A stretch of 64,000 nt of DNA from Aliarcobacter sp. Lineage in GTDB: Bacteria; Campylobacterota; Campylobacteria; Campylobacterales; Arcobacteraceae. The translations under genes and the position numbers were made by a program. Shown here in pieces: positions 51,652 to 61,340 of this stretch; within the stretch, counting starts at the first letter, position 1, and each line of letters starts with the position of its first letter. The stretch lies in contig JAQTXB010000012.1 of the NCBI GenBank assembly GCA_028688995.1, forward strand, positions 34,723 through 98,722, given 5' to 3'. Under the pieces are notes generated by a model that made no database searches, was not told where the DNA came from, and saw only the letters and a program-made list of their open reading frames with translations.

Positions 51652-52478
51652 TAGGCTTTTCTCATATTAAATATTGATTTCACAAAAGAGTAAAGGAAAA
51701 ATAAAAATATTATAGGTAAAAGGATAGTTTGGAAGATAAAAACTATAATTAAATCAATAATATATTGACTTGAATTATCAACTGCATCTTTATAATCATT
51801 AACTTTTTTTTCATAATAACTACTGTCAAATTTCTCTAAAACTTTATTGAAAAATGAGCTCTCTTTTTGAGTTACTGTTTCTTGGTTTATTTTACTAACA
51901 TCATCTTTTACTTTTAAAATGTCTTGGTTTAACTCTTCTATATTGTATTGAGATTTTACAAAATAGTTGTAAGAAACTTCGTTTACATAACCAATCATTG
52001 GGATAGCAAATCTTAAAAATAAGAGTATAAAAGTGATTTTAAAAAACAAGTCTCTTAATCTTTCATCATTAGAAAATCGTTTAAAAAGCCAAATATTAAA
52101 CACTATAATAAAAGCAAATAAAATGTAGTTATAAATATCATTTGTCACAAAATTTAGCAAGATTTTTTGAATACCAAGAGAAACCATACTTGCTAACATC
52201 ACAAGAGAGAATTGCTCAATTAAATCATTTATAGGATCAAGTATTTCTCCAACTGCAACTATTACAAAAGGTAGATTTAACTGCGTTCCTTGAGCTAGTG
52301 AAATCACAGCATTTAAAGCTTTTGCACTTCCAAATACAATAATAGATTGTTTGAATGAATCATCAACAAGTTTTTTTGCATTGTCATCAATAGTAAAAGT
52401 CAAAGCAAAACAAAGGGCGAATAGGGTAAAGGCAACTAATAAAAGTTTGTTCCAGTTTTGTATAATAAATGTTTTCAT
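51651..52478 (-). CDS. Multi-pass membrane protein of unknown function
   Basis: 275 residues, about six hydrophobic segments (for example LLLVAFTLFALCFALTF, YNYILFAFIIVFNIWL, YIIDLIIVFIFQTILLP), with a charged, coiled-coil-like periplasmic or cytoplasmic loop (about 165-225, EELNQDILKVKDDVSKINQE). No family recognised. Coupled to the SDR gene by a one-base overlap. Confidence 0.75.
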   Translation of the reverse strand: MKTFIIQNWNKLLLVAFTLFALCFALTFTIDDNAKKLVDDSFKQSIIVFGSAKALNAVISLAQGTQLNLPFVIVAVGEILDPINDLIEQFSLVMLASMVSLGIQKILLNFVTNDIYNYILFAFIIVFNIWLFKRFSNDERLRDLFFKITFILLFLRFAIPMIGYVNEVSYNYFVKSQYNIEELNQDILKVKDDVSKINQETVTQKESSFFNKVLEKFDSSYYEKKVNDYKDAVDNSSQYIIDLIIVFIFQTILLPIIFLFFLYSFVKSIFNMRKA

Positions 52479-52643
52479 AGATTGATTATAGCATTTATTT
52501 TAATCTTCTTAAAACATCAAAATTATCTTTTAAAATTTATCTCTTTGGATTATTTTATTTTAGTAAAGCTTAGATTTTAGACAGTTTATAAATTCCAAAA
52601 GTTTCAAAAATAAATATAATTTTTCTTTTGAATAAGGAATAAA

Positions 52644-53345
52644 ATGAAAAAATTATATATTATAAAATGTGGCTCAACTTTCGATTCTATAAAAAATGAT
52701 TATAAAGATTTTGAACATTGGATTATTGATAAATTTGAAAATAAAGATAAAAATATTGTTATTATAAATGCCCAAGAAAACGAAAAACTACCAACTCTAA
52801 CAAAAAATGATGCTGTAATATTAACTGGTTCTCATAGTATGGTTACACATGAAGAGTCTTGGAGTTTAGAAGTTGAAAAATGGCTTCCAAAACTAATAGA
52901 AACCGAAGTTCCTCTTTTAGCTATTTGTTATGGACATCAGCTTTTAGCAAAAAGTTTAGGTGGAATTTCCGGATACCATGAAAACGGTATGGAAATAGGA
53001 AGTGTAGATATAAATTTAGAAGAAGATGCAAAAGATGATGAAATTTTTTCAAAACTACAAAATAGTTTCAAAGCTCATACAATTCACTCTCAAACAGTAA
53101 TAAAACTTCCAAAAAATGCGATAAAATTAGCTTTTAATAATCATGATAAAAATCATGCTTTTAGAGTTGGAAATTGTGCATGGGGAGTTCAGTTTCACCC
53201 AGAATTTGATGAAAATATTATGAATTTATATATAAAAGAAGTAGCAAAAAAGAAAGATTTAGATGTGGAAAAACTAACATCTTTTAGTGAAAATACAAAT
53301 GTGGCTACTACAATTTTAAAAGAGTTTGAAAGACTATTTTTATAA
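52644..53345 (+). CDS. Class I glutamine amidotransferase-like protein
   Basis: 233 residues. The nucleophile Cys is in LAICYGHQLLAKSLGG and the His-Glu pair in GVQFHPEFDE, so the triad is complete. No synthase domain is attached, which fits the stand-alone family near GuaA-type and gamma-glutamyl hydrolase-type proteins. RBS AAGGA about eight bases before the ATG. Confidence 0.9.
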   Translation: MKKLYIIKCGSTFDSIKNDYKDFEHWIIDKFENKDKNIVIINAQENEKLPTLTKNDAVILTGSHSMVTHEESWSLEVEKWLPKLIETEVPLLAICYGHQLLAKSLGGISGYHENGMEIGSVDINLEEDAKDDEIFSKLQNSFKAHTIHSQTVIKLPKNAIKLAFNNHDKNHAFRVGNCAWGVQFHPEFDENIMNLYIKEVAKKKDLDVEKLTSFSENTNVATTILKEFERLFL

Positions 53346-53374
53346 AATAGATTAAAACAAAAAAAGGCTAGAAA

Positions 53375-53527
53375 ATGGAAACAATTGTAATTTTGATTTA
53401 TGTGATTCTTTTTTTAATAGCTTTAATTTTGAGTTTTGCAAGTGTAAAATATTTTATAACTATGTGGAAATTTAAAAACAGAAAAAAAGATGGCAGTGAA
53501 GATGGTGATTTTAAGAGGTTTGATTAA
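53375..53527 (+). CDS. Small single-TM protein (50 aa)
   Basis: ATG at 53375, stop at 53525-53527. The peptide has one long hydrophobic helix (IVILIYVILFLIALILSFAS) and a basic-then-acidic tail ending GDFKRFD. AAAAAGG lies upstream. It starts about 30 bases after the amidotransferase gene. Size, helix and RBS support a real gene, function unknown; similar tiny TM proteins are common as cytochrome-oxidase-type or stress subunits. Confidence 0.5.
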   Translation: METIVILIYVILFLIALILSFASVKYFITMWKFKNRKKDGSEDGDFKRFD

Positions 53528-53561
53528 TTAAAGAAAGCATCTAAAAAATGGTTTTTCACAA

Positions 53562-53593
53562 CTCTAATCAAACAATTTTTTATTTGATTAGAG
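53562..53593. terminator. hairpin between convergent genes
   Basis: CTCTAATCAAA (53562-53572) pairs with TTTGATTAGAG (53583-53593), an 11-bp perfect stem with a 10-base loop. The T-run expected of a standard terminator is weak. Confidence 0.6.
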
Positions 53594-53616
53594 CTATATG
53601 TTAGGTCAAGAGAGTT

Positions 53617-55572
53617 TTAAAAATTTTCCCACTCAGAATCATCAGAATTTGTAGGTTTATTTGAAACCATTTTAGGTTTATTTTGTTTTTTTGGAGTTGT
53701 TTTTATTTCGTAAGAGTAATTTGATTCTAAATTCATACTTTTTGCTTTAACATCATTTTTACCAGTAAACTCTTTTTCATTTGCATCACTAACAACTAAT
53801 TTTGCTATTCTATCTGTTATTACAGCTACATCGTGTGTTTGACTTGCAACTGCTGCATTTTGTTGTGTTTGTTGGTCAAGTTGTGTTACTGCATCATTTA
53901 TTTGCTCTATCCCCATTAACTGTTCTTTACTTGACATTTCTATATCTGAAATAAGATTTATTGTTTGAGAAATATTTTGATTTAACTCTTTATATCCCTC
54001 TATCATATGATTTGCTATCTCTTTTCCTTCATTCGCTTTTTTTGTTGCATTTTCTACTATAGTTTTTATCTCTTTAGCTGCTTCTGCACTTCTTGAAGCT
54101 AGGTTTCTCACTTCAGCTGCAACAACTGCAAATCCTTTACCAGCTTCTCCTGCGGTTGCTGCTTCAACAGCTGCGTTTAGTGAAAGAATATTTGTTTGAA
54201 ATGCTATTTGATCAATAACAGTTATTGCTTCATTAATTAGATTTACTTGAGTATTTATCTCATCCATTGACTGAGTTGTTTTATTTGCTAGTTTTTCACC
54301 ATCATTTGCAGATTTTGTTACATTATTTGAATAACTCGCCATTTTTGCTATATTTTGAGTATTATTTCTTATATTTGATGTAATCTCTTCTAGGGCTGCT
54401 GCTGTTTCTTCTAAAGATGCTGCTGCTTCATTTGAGCTTGTATTTAATTTATCCACATTTACAAGTAAAATATCTGAGCTTTTATCTAGGGTTAATCCAT
54501 TTGATTTATTTTCTATTAACATCTGTGTTATTGAAGTTTGTAGAGTATTTATCCCTATAACTAATCTTTCAAAAACTCCACCTTTTTCATCAGTAGATTT
54601 CATATTAATAGTTTTTGTATAATTTAATTTTGAATACTCTTCTAATATTTCATCAACTTCACTAAATCTATTTCTAGTAGTTTTAATCATTTGATTTACA
54701 TTGTTTTTAAACTCTTCTAATGAAGCATTAGAAGTTGATTTTTCAATAAATTGTGAATACCAACCATTATTAACTCGTGTCATTACCACTTTTGCATCTT
54801 CAATTAAAGCAATATCTTGATTTATAGTTTTTTCAGTAATATCTATATTAGAATTAATAAATTTAGCCATTTCTCCAAATTCATCTGTAGAATTTAAGTC
54901 AATCTTTTCAACTGTGCTAATTTCTTTATTTAAAAAAGAGAAGAAACTTTTTAAACCTTTTTGAACTAATTGTAAAGCATTCATAATTGAACTAACAATA
55001 GTTGCACCAAAAAGTAGTAGAACTAATAGAGATATTATACTTGCAGTAATTATCATTGTTTTTAAAGAATTAATATCATCATGTGCTTGTTGGTCTTGAC
55101 TTTTTCTAAATATATCAACAATTTCATCTACATTTCTAGCATTTTCTACAACACTTTTTTCTTCATCTGTTGGAGTATATTTAACATCTTTTTTAGATTC
55201 AATATTAACTAAACTTTCAAAATTTGTTTTATATAAGTTTATTTTTTGTTCAATTTCTGATAATGTTTTTAAGTTTTTAGGATTTTTAAATCTTTGTTTC
55301 AATTGATTTATAATTTCTAATGTCTCAGCATATAGTTTTTTATGATTTTCTAAACTTTTTTCATCATGTCTTAAGAGATAATTCTTTTCTTGAATTCTCA
55401 TATCTGTAAATCTTCTATTGATTTTATTTACTTCATTTGCTTTTTCTACTCTGTCAATAGTTGAATTTAACTCATTAATTGTCGGTATTACAACGACACC
55501 TAATGCTATTAAACCTACTAAAACTAATAGATAAATTTTTATTTTTACTTTTAAATTTGTAAAAAAACTCAT
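53617..55572 (-). CDS. Methyl-accepting chemotaxis protein
   Basis: 651 residues: TM1 (about 10-28), a helical-bundle periplasmic domain (about 30-168, with [17 protein letters not shown] resembling HBM-type sensors), TM2 (about 170-195), HAMP-like segment, and the signalling domain with the hairpin tip [23 protein letters not shown]. The C-terminus reads SEWENF: a W-x-x-F pentapeptide (EWENF) of the NWETF type that tethers CheR/CheB. Ligand unknown. AT-rich 252-base upstream gap. Confidence 0.93.
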   Translation of the reverse strand: MSFFTNLKVKIKIYLLVLVGLIALGVVVIPTINELNSTIDRVEKANEVNKINRRFTDMRIQEKNYLLRHDEKSLENHKKLYAETLEIINQLKQRFKNPKNLKTLSEIEQKINLYKTNFESLVNIESKKDVKYTPTDEEKSVVENARNVDEIVDIFRKSQDQQAHDDINSLKTMIITASIISLLVLLLFGATIVSSIMNALQLVQKGLKSFFSFLNKEISTVEKIDLNSTDEFGEMAKFINSNIDITEKTINQDIALIEDAKVVMTRVNNGWYSQFIEKSTSNASLEEFKNNVNQMIKTTRNRFSEVDEILEEYSKLNYTKTINMKSTDEKGGVFERLVIGINTLQTSITQMLIENKSNGLTLDKSSDILLVNVDKLNTSSNEAAASLEETAAALEEITSNIRNNTQNIAKMASYSNNVTKSANDGEKLANKTTQSMDEINTQVNLINEAITVIDQIAFQTNILSLNAAVEAATAGEAGKGFAVVAAEVRNLASRSAEAAKEIKTIVENATKKANEGKEIANHMIEGYKELNQNISQTINLISDIEMSSKEQLMGIEQINDAVTQLDQQTQQNAAVASQTHDVAVITDRIAKLVVSDANEKEFTGKNDVKAKSMNLESNYSYEIKTTPKKQNKPKMVSNKPTNSDDSEWENF

Positions 55573-55824
55573 AATTTTTTTCCTTAATATAATTAAATTT
55601 TATGAATAGTATATAAAATAAACTTATAAATAAATAATAAACTATTAAAATTATTAATTTTTACTTCTTATTGATTATTATTTACAAGTGCTTAAAAATT
55701 GGAATTTAAAAGATTATTAATTAATTATAAAAGATGTAAATATAGTTTAATTAATAAAAAATAATATTTATTATTGATTTAATTTATTCTTTGATTTGAG
55801 AATAACTTATGATAAAATTCAATT

Positions 55825-56304
55825 ATGAAATCAAAAAGAGTATTAAAAAAAGAGTTTTACATAACTCTATTTATTAAACAAAACAAATGGCATAAATTTG
55901 GTGTTTTAGTTCACACTTTTGCAGTTGTAATGCAGGTTTTAAAGGCCAAAAAATACAAAATGATTCCTGCTGCATTTTTGCATGATATTGGAAAACCTTA
56001 TGTTGCTTTTCAAGATGAAAAAGACAAAGTTTCAAAGGAGTATTCATTTCATAATCATGAAGAGATGAGTTATCATATCATCAAAAATTGGAAAGTTTCA
56101 GAATATACAAAAAAATTAGTACGTTATCACTATTTAATTCGTGGTATGCAAAAAGCTCGTGAGAAAAATCATATAGAAAGATATAGTCGTATGAAAAGAG
56201 CTTTTGATAAATTAGATGAAAATTTTGTTGAAGAGCTGAAATTATTTATGAAATTTGATGATATGGGAAAGATAAGTTTTTTTAAAACTAAAGATAATAT
56301 TTAA
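55825..56304 (+). CDS. HD-domain phosphohydrolase
   Basis: 159 residues with an HD metal site: FGVLVHTFAVVM, AAFLHDIGKPYVAF, HNHEEMSYHI and LVRYHYLIRGM. The His, HD and His residues are all in place. It is a short stand-alone HD protein and lacks the GYP signature. Substrate unknown. RBS is not strong; the gene lies after an AT-rich gap. Confidence 0.85.
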   Translation: MKSKRVLKKEFYITLFIKQNKWHKFGVLVHTFAVVMQVLKAKKYKMIPAAFLHDIGKPYVAFQDEKDKVSKEYSFHNHEEMSYHIIKNWKVSEYTKKLVRYHYLIRGMQKAREKNHIERYSRMKRAFDKLDENFVEELKLFMKFDDMGKISFFKTKDNI

Positions 56305-56360
56305 GCGATTTAAAATTTTTTTAGCTATAATCAATCTACTTAAGAATTAGAAGAGATATT

Positions 56361-57494
56361 TTGCAGCAATTTACAATAACAGATAAAATAAAACAATTAG
56401 ATATAGAAGATATAAAAGAGAATCTTTTTCACTACTCATACGATAATAAAAGCTTAAAGGCTTTAGTAAAAAACAATACTTCAAAAGAGGATATTTCTTA
56501 TATCTCTGCTTATAGTAGTTTTAAAGGTGAAATTTATGAGAATATTATTTATGAACTTTTACTTGAATATGCACTCACACAAGATGAAATAAAAAGGTTT
56601 GTATTAAAAGGACCTTATCAAGATAAAGAAAACCTTTATATTAAAAGTGGACTTTTAATTGATAGAAGCTCTCAAATAGTTTATAAATCAGCTTACAAAG
56701 ATATTAGTGAGTTTGACGCTCTATTTTTTACAAAAGATAGTGTTTATTTCGTTGAAATGAGTACATCTAAAAAAACTTCAAGTTTAAATAAAAGACTTAC
56801 AAAAAAATACGCTCTTTTAAAGATGATTTTCCCAACATTAACCATAAAAGCTTTAATAGTTGTAACTGTTGGCTCAACTGGTTTAAAAAACTTTCCACCA
56901 TATGCTACTATTTGGCTTACTAATGATTTAGAAGATGAAGAGTTGATTGAAAAAATCATTTTTGCTAAAAAAGTTAAAAATGATGTTCAAACTCTAAAAG
57001 CTCCAAGAAATCCTAAATATATTGAAGCTTTAAAAGTAAAATATACAAAATTCCAATATTTTCCTACTTTAGAGTGGATTTTAAATAAATCTAGAGAAAA
57101 TCCAAAATTCACAGTTGATTTGAAGTTTTTTTCTTCACCAAAATTAGGTCTTTATTTTGATATTTATACAAAACTATATATAGGATTTATAAATACCCCA
57201 GAATTTTTAATTCTTTATCCAGAATTTGATTTAAAAATCAAATCAGATAGAATAATTGTAACAATAGAAAAAGTTAATCAAACTCAACTTGATATTGTTT
57301 ATTATGCAAAAGAGACAAATGGGAAACTTAAACGTGTAAGACTTGAAGAGAATAATATCTCTATAAAAGATAAAGAACTTGATGGTTTTACAAATGCTGA
57401 AGTTAGATTTTTTATGAAAATACTTGAAGATAAACATCACTTAAGTGTAGAAAATATATACCATATTTTAAATAACATATCTTTGATAAAGTGA
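56361..57494 (+). CDS. Unknown protein with a possible PD-(D/E)XK-like core
   Basis: 377 residues from a TTG at 56361, about 57 bases after the HD gene. The segment EFDALFFTKDSVYFVEMSTSKKTSS (about 123-147; two blocks) has Asp, then a strand and Glu-x-Ser-x-x-Lys, suggesting a restriction-endonuclease-like catalytic core, followed by strand-helix pattern KALIVVTVGS. The C-terminal half has alternating strands. No recognised family. The nuclease idea is weak and rests only on spacing. Confidence 0.55.
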   Translation: MQQFTITDKIKQLDIEDIKENLFHYSYDNKSLKALVKNNTSKEDISYISAYSSFKGEIYENIIYELLLEYALTQDEIKRFVLKGPYQDKENLYIKSGLLIDRSSQIVYKSAYKDISEFDALFFTKDSVYFVEMSTSKKTSSLNKRLTKKYALLKMIFPTLTIKALIVVTVGSTGLKNFPPYATIWLTNDLEDEELIEKIIFAKKVKNDVQTLKAPRNPKYIEALKVKYTKFQYFPTLEWILNKSRENPKFTVDLKFFSSPKLGLYFDIYTKLYIGFINTPEFLILYPEFDLKIKSDRIIVTIEKVNQTQLDIVYYAKETNGKLKRVRLEENNISIKDKELDGFTNAEVRFFMKILEDKHHLSVENIYHILNNISLIK

Positions 57495-57551
57495 AAACTT
57501 TATCAAGACTTATGCTATAATATCGCTCAAAATTTAAAAAGGACTGAAAAA

Positions 57552-57617
57552 ATGAATTCAAACGACTCCTATTATAGGCGTGCTTTAAACTTCTCTAATA
57601 TAGGGTGTAAAAAATGA
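57552..57617 (+). CDS. Leader peptide ORF (21 codons) coupled to the CNNM gene
   Basis: ATG at 57552 with AAAAAGGA upstream (57535-57542) and stop TGA at 57615-57617. The stop overlaps the ATG of the downstream gene (ATGA). The peptide is MNSNDSYYRRALNFSNIGCKK, hydrophilic and without a signal. Strong RBS and overlap suggest translation couples or senses something. Confidence 0.5.
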   Translation: MNSNDSYYRRALNFSNIGCKK

Positions 57618-58702
57618 CCCTTCTACTTACTTACCTTCTTATCGCGTTATCTGTATCTTTTTTATGTTCGGTTTTAGAAGCCGTATTACTTTCAAGTACT
57701 TCATCTTACATTGAAACTTTGTCAAAGGGTGAAAATCTAAAAGCTGTTAGATTATTAAAAGAGTTAAAATCAAATATTGATAAACCAATATCTTCAATTT
57801 TAACATTAAATACTTTTGCACATACAATGGGAGCAGCAGGTGTTGGTGCACAAGCGCAAATACTATTTGGTACTGAATGGCAAGCACTTATTGCATTTTT
57901 ATTAACTTTATTGATTCTTTATGCATCTGAGATTATTCCAAAAACTATTGGTGCAATTTATTGGAAGAATCTATTAATTCCATCAGCATATATGATTTCA
58001 TTTATGATTAAAATAACTTTTCCTTTAGTATGGCTTTCAAGTTTTATTACAAACTATATTTCAAAGGGTAAAAAAGATGAGATTAATTTCTCAAGAGATG
58101 AAATTATGGCAGTTGTTACAATGGGTGAAAAAGAGGGTTCAATTCACTCAAAAGAGAGTGTTTTAATTGAAAATCTATTTAAGTTAAAAAACATTAAGAC
58201 AAAAGAGATAATGACACCAAGAAGTGTTGTTTTTGCATTACAAGCAGATGTTACCGTTGAAGAAGCTATTGAAGATGATAAAATGTATATTCACTCAAGA
58301 ATACCAATTTATAATGAATCAATAGATGATATTATAGGAATAGTATTTAATCAAACTATTTTAGAAGAGAGCGTGGAGGAAAGAGATAATACTTTATTAA
58401 GAAATATTACCTTCCCAGTTCATAAGATTTCAGAAAATGTACCTGTTTCTGTATTAATAGATTTATTTGTTAAAAGAAAAACACATCTATTTATAGTTCA
58501 TGATAATTATGGACAAACAAGCGGTGTTGTAACTTTAGAAGATGCAATTGAAACACTTTTAGGTGTTGAGATTGTTGATGAAATGGATGAAGTTGAAGAT
58601 ATGCAAGCATTTGCAAAAGATAAAAGTAAACAATTCCAAGATAAATTATTAATAGAAAAGAAAAGACTAAAAAAGTTAGATTTATCAAATAAATCTAAAT
58701 AA
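57614..58702 (+). CDS. CNNM/hemolysin-C-like membrane protein with CBS pair
   Basis: 362 residues: a CNNM (DUF21) domain with about three TM helices (1-150, ending in the typical PKTIGAIYWKN segment), then a CBS pair (about 195-320, with MTPRSVVFALQADVTVEEAI and THLFIVHDNYGQTSGVVTLED). The C-terminal CorC_HlyC domain normally found in this family is absent; instead there is a charged tail. Family members relate to Mg2+ or Co2+ efflux. The gene is translationally coupled to a 21-codon leader. Confidence 0.88.
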   Translation: MTLLLTYLLIALSVSFLCSVLEAVLLSSTSSYIETLSKGENLKAVRLLKELKSNIDKPISSILTLNTFAHTMGAAGVGAQAQILFGTEWQALIAFLLTLLILYASEIIPKTIGAIYWKNLLIPSAYMISFMIKITFPLVWLSSFITNYISKGKKDEINFSRDEIMAVVTMGEKEGSIHSKESVLIENLFKLKNIKTKEIMTPRSVVFALQADVTVEEAIEDDKMYIHSRIPIYNESIDDIIGIVFNQTILEESVEERDNTLLRNITFPVHKISENVPVSVLIDLFVKRKTHLFIVHDNYGQTSGVVTLEDAIETLLGVEIVDEMDEVEDMQAFAKDKSKQFQDKLLIEKKRLKKLDLSNKSK

Positions 58703-58712
58703 AACTATAATG

Positions 58713-58740
58713 AAAAAGAGTTAAAACAATAACTCTTTTT
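58713..58740. terminator. bidirectional terminator
   Basis: AAAAAGAGTT (58713-58722) pairs with AACTCTTTTT (58731-58740) between the CNNM gene and the convergent L,D-transpeptidase gene, overlapping the latter's stop. Confidence 0.85.
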
Positions 58741-60487
58741 GCATTTTATCAAAATTATAAATATCATCCCTAAATTGTAAAACTCCATTTTCATCAACCC
58801 AAGAAGTTATATAAACTATGTGAATAGGAATCTTTTTATCTAAACCAATTGATTTATCAGTAATAGCATCATTTGACAATATTTCATTAGCTTTATCAAT
58901 ACTTAGATTTTTATCTTCACTTGCGATTGTTGAAAGTAAATCTTCAGGTTTTGAAAGTCGAATACAACCATGTGAAAATGCTCTTCTAGCATATGAAAAT
59001 AGACTTTTTCCTGGAGTATCATGAAGATAAACAGAGTGTTTATTTGGGAACATAAACTTCATTTTTCCAAGTGGATTATCTTTGTTTGAATTTTGAGAAA
59101 ATCTAAATGTTTGAAGATTATTTTCATCTTGAAGTATTGCACTATCTAAAACCTCTTTTGAGTCAACTTTTTCAATAGAACCATTCCATCCTGCATAAAT
59201 ATCTATTCCATTATCAGCTAAATAATTTGGATTTTTTAAAAGTTTAGGAATAAGTTCTTTTTTTGCAATACTACTTGGAATATTCCAATTAGGATTTAAT
59301 ACTACATAAGACATTTTGTCTGAGAAAATAGGTGTTGGAAACTTTGTATCTCCTACAATTACAGACATATTTAATTTAATATCATTATTTTCGTATAATC
59401 TTAATTTATATTCAGGAATATTTACAACTAAATATTTTTCACCTAAATTTCTTGGCAACCATCTCATTCTTTCAAGATTTAATCTAATAATTGAAATTTT
59501 TCTTTTTGCTGTAACATTTAAAAATCTTAAAGTTTGCCCACCAACAATTCCATCAGGAAATAGTCCATGTTTCTTTTGAAATGAGATAACACCGTTTTTT
59601 AAATCTTCATCAAAAATATTTTCACAATTTTTGCTTAAATTTTCAATTATTTTATTTTCTTCTTCTGTTGCATTTGGATTAGTATTGATATTATTTGTTA
59701 CTAAATCTTGGGCATTAATACTGTTTTGACAAGTTGTATTTAAATCATTACTTTCAGATAATCTTTTTCTTAAAAATGGTGTAAATTCAGAAATATCACC
59801 AATTCTTAGAGATTTAAATTCAGGAATTTTAGTGTATCCACCATTTGCAACAATCTTTTCAAGGTCATCAATAGCTGAAACTAATTTATCAGCTTGAGGA
59901 TAATTAAAATCTATCTCTTGAAAAACTGAAGAAAGGTCATTTTCCTCAATCACTCTTTTTATTAAAAGTTTAGGATTTTTGTTTAAAGTATATTTATCCC
60001 ATGAGGCTTTTATTTCTTTGTCTTTTTCAAGTTCAGATAGTTTCATTTCAAAAGCATCCCAATTTATTGAGCCTTTTGTCACATATGTTACGTATCTATC
60101 AAATAGTTCTGTAAGCATTGAATCTATTTTTACTAAATTTTCAAGATAATTACTATTAGATGTATTTAATGAATTTAATGCAGTATTAACTTCCTCTAAT
60201 CTAAATAATTTATTAGCATGAGGTTTTAATACAGGGTCATTTTTTATTCTATTCAAAAGAGAAATAGCAATATTTTTTATGCCATTTTCATTTATCCAAT
60301 ATGGTTTGTAGTTGTTATTAAGATAATATTCTTCTAAATTTGCTTTACTTATTAACAAACTTTCATAATTTGAACTAAGAAGATATTTTATATTTTTTTT
60401 ACTCTCTAATTCAAAAGAATTATTATTTTTTGCAAATAAAGAGCAGTTAAATAATAGGATAAAAATTATAAGTTTTAATTTTAGCAT
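58721..60487 (-). CDS. L,D-transpeptidase (YcbB/LdtD-like)
   Basis: 588 residues: signal peptide (LKLIIFILLFNCSLFA), a scaffold/insert region, a peptidoglycan-binding helix bundle (GVISFQKKHGLFPDGIVGGQTLRF, about 308-330) and a YkuD catalytic domain with AFSHGCIRLSKPEDL, where the Cys in HGCIRLS is the nucleophile. It makes 3-3 crosslinks in peptidoglycan or attaches proteins. Length and order match E. coli YcbB (615 aa). Ends at a bidirectional terminator. Confidence 0.92.
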   Translation of the reverse strand: MLKLKLIIFILLFNCSLFAKNNNSFELESKKNIKYLLSSNYESLLISKANLEEYYLNNNYKPYWINENGIKNIAISLLNRIKNDPVLKPHANKLFRLEEVNTALNSLNTSNSNYLENLVKIDSMLTELFDRYVTYVTKGSINWDAFEMKLSELEKDKEIKASWDKYTLNKNPKLLIKRVIEENDLSSVFQEIDFNYPQADKLVSAIDDLEKIVANGGYTKIPEFKSLRIGDISEFTPFLRKRLSESNDLNTTCQNSINAQDLVTNNINTNPNATEEENKIIENLSKNCENIFDEDLKNGVISFQKKHGLFPDGIVGGQTLRFLNVTAKRKISIIRLNLERMRWLPRNLGEKYLVVNIPEYKLRLYENNDIKLNMSVIVGDTKFPTPIFSDKMSYVVLNPNWNIPSSIAKKELIPKLLKNPNYLADNGIDIYAGWNGSIEKVDSKEVLDSAILQDENNLQTFRFSQNSNKDNPLGKMKFMFPNKHSVYLHDTPGKSLFSYARRAFSHGCIRLSKPEDLLSTIASEDKNLSIDKANEILSNDAITDKSIGLDKKIPIHIVYITSWVDENGVLQFRDDIYNFDKMQKELLF

Positions 60488-60609
60488 TGTTGATAATCTC
60501 CAAAATGATTATATATATTTAAAGATTTTAAAATACCCAAATTCCTATTAAAAGAATGGGTAAATAATATTTGGATAAATAAAATTTCTTAAAAAGTATC
60601 TTAAATACA

Positions 60610-61269
60610 CTAAATTGATTTTTTATAGGGAATTTTATATCTAATATCATTTTCATCAAAAGCACATTTTACTTGATACTCAACCATTTTTTCAAATGGT
60701 GTTAAAAAGTTTTCTAGTGAATTATTTGAAATATTCTCAATATTTTGTAAGTTTAGTAATTCAAGCAAACATAAAGTTGATTCAATTGTCGATAAACAGT
60801 ATTGATTTGGTTGAGTTTTGATTTTAAATTGTGATGATTTATCATGTTCAAAACTTACTTTTTTTAGATTGTGAAGATTCTTACTTAATCTTAACATTTT
60901 CTTTGAACAAGGCCAAGTTGAATCTATTATAAACACTAATGTTTTTTTTTCACTTGGAAGTTTTTGTGTATTTAATTTTATGCTATTAATATCTGGATAT
61001 AAAATATAAGGTTCATAAGTTTCATCATTTAAAAGTTCATTTACCCTTGAATGATTTGTAAAATCAATTCCCACATATAACTCACAATTTTCTAAAGAGT
61101 TATTTGTCATGTGACCTGTTCCATTTTTTGTTTTTCTATACTCTTTTGGATGCATTAAAATAACAAACTTTGTATTTGTATTTATTGGATTTATTGTGTA
61201 TTCACAAACACATGAACTTTTTGGTCTATAACACTTATAACATACTTCTCTTTGATCTTCGTTTTGCAA
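60610..61269 (-). CDS. DTW-domain tRNA-uridine aminocarboxypropyltransferase
   Basis: 219 residues. Zinc motif CYKCYRPKSSCVCEY at the start, DSTWPCSKKM (DTW motif), PNQYCLSTIESTL and a final helix. Matches the TapT/YfiP family that makes acp3U in tRNA. Divergent from the AI-2E-type transporter gene. Confidence 0.9.
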   Translation of the reverse strand: MQNEDQREVCYKCYRPKSSCVCEYTINPINTNTKFVILMHPKEYRKTKNGTGHMTNNSLENCELYVGIDFTNHSRVNELLNDETYEPYILYPDINSIKLNTQKLPSEKKTLVFIIDSTWPCSKKMLRLSKNLHNLKKVSFEHDKSSQFKIKTQPNQYCLSTIESTLCLLELLNLQNIENISNNSLENFLTPFEKMVEYQVKCAFDENDIRYKIPYKKSI

Positions 61270-61340
61270 TATACTACTTTCTATGGGCTTTTTTCTTATT
61301 AATTTGCTATTATATTATTAAAATTTTTAAAGGTTGATTT

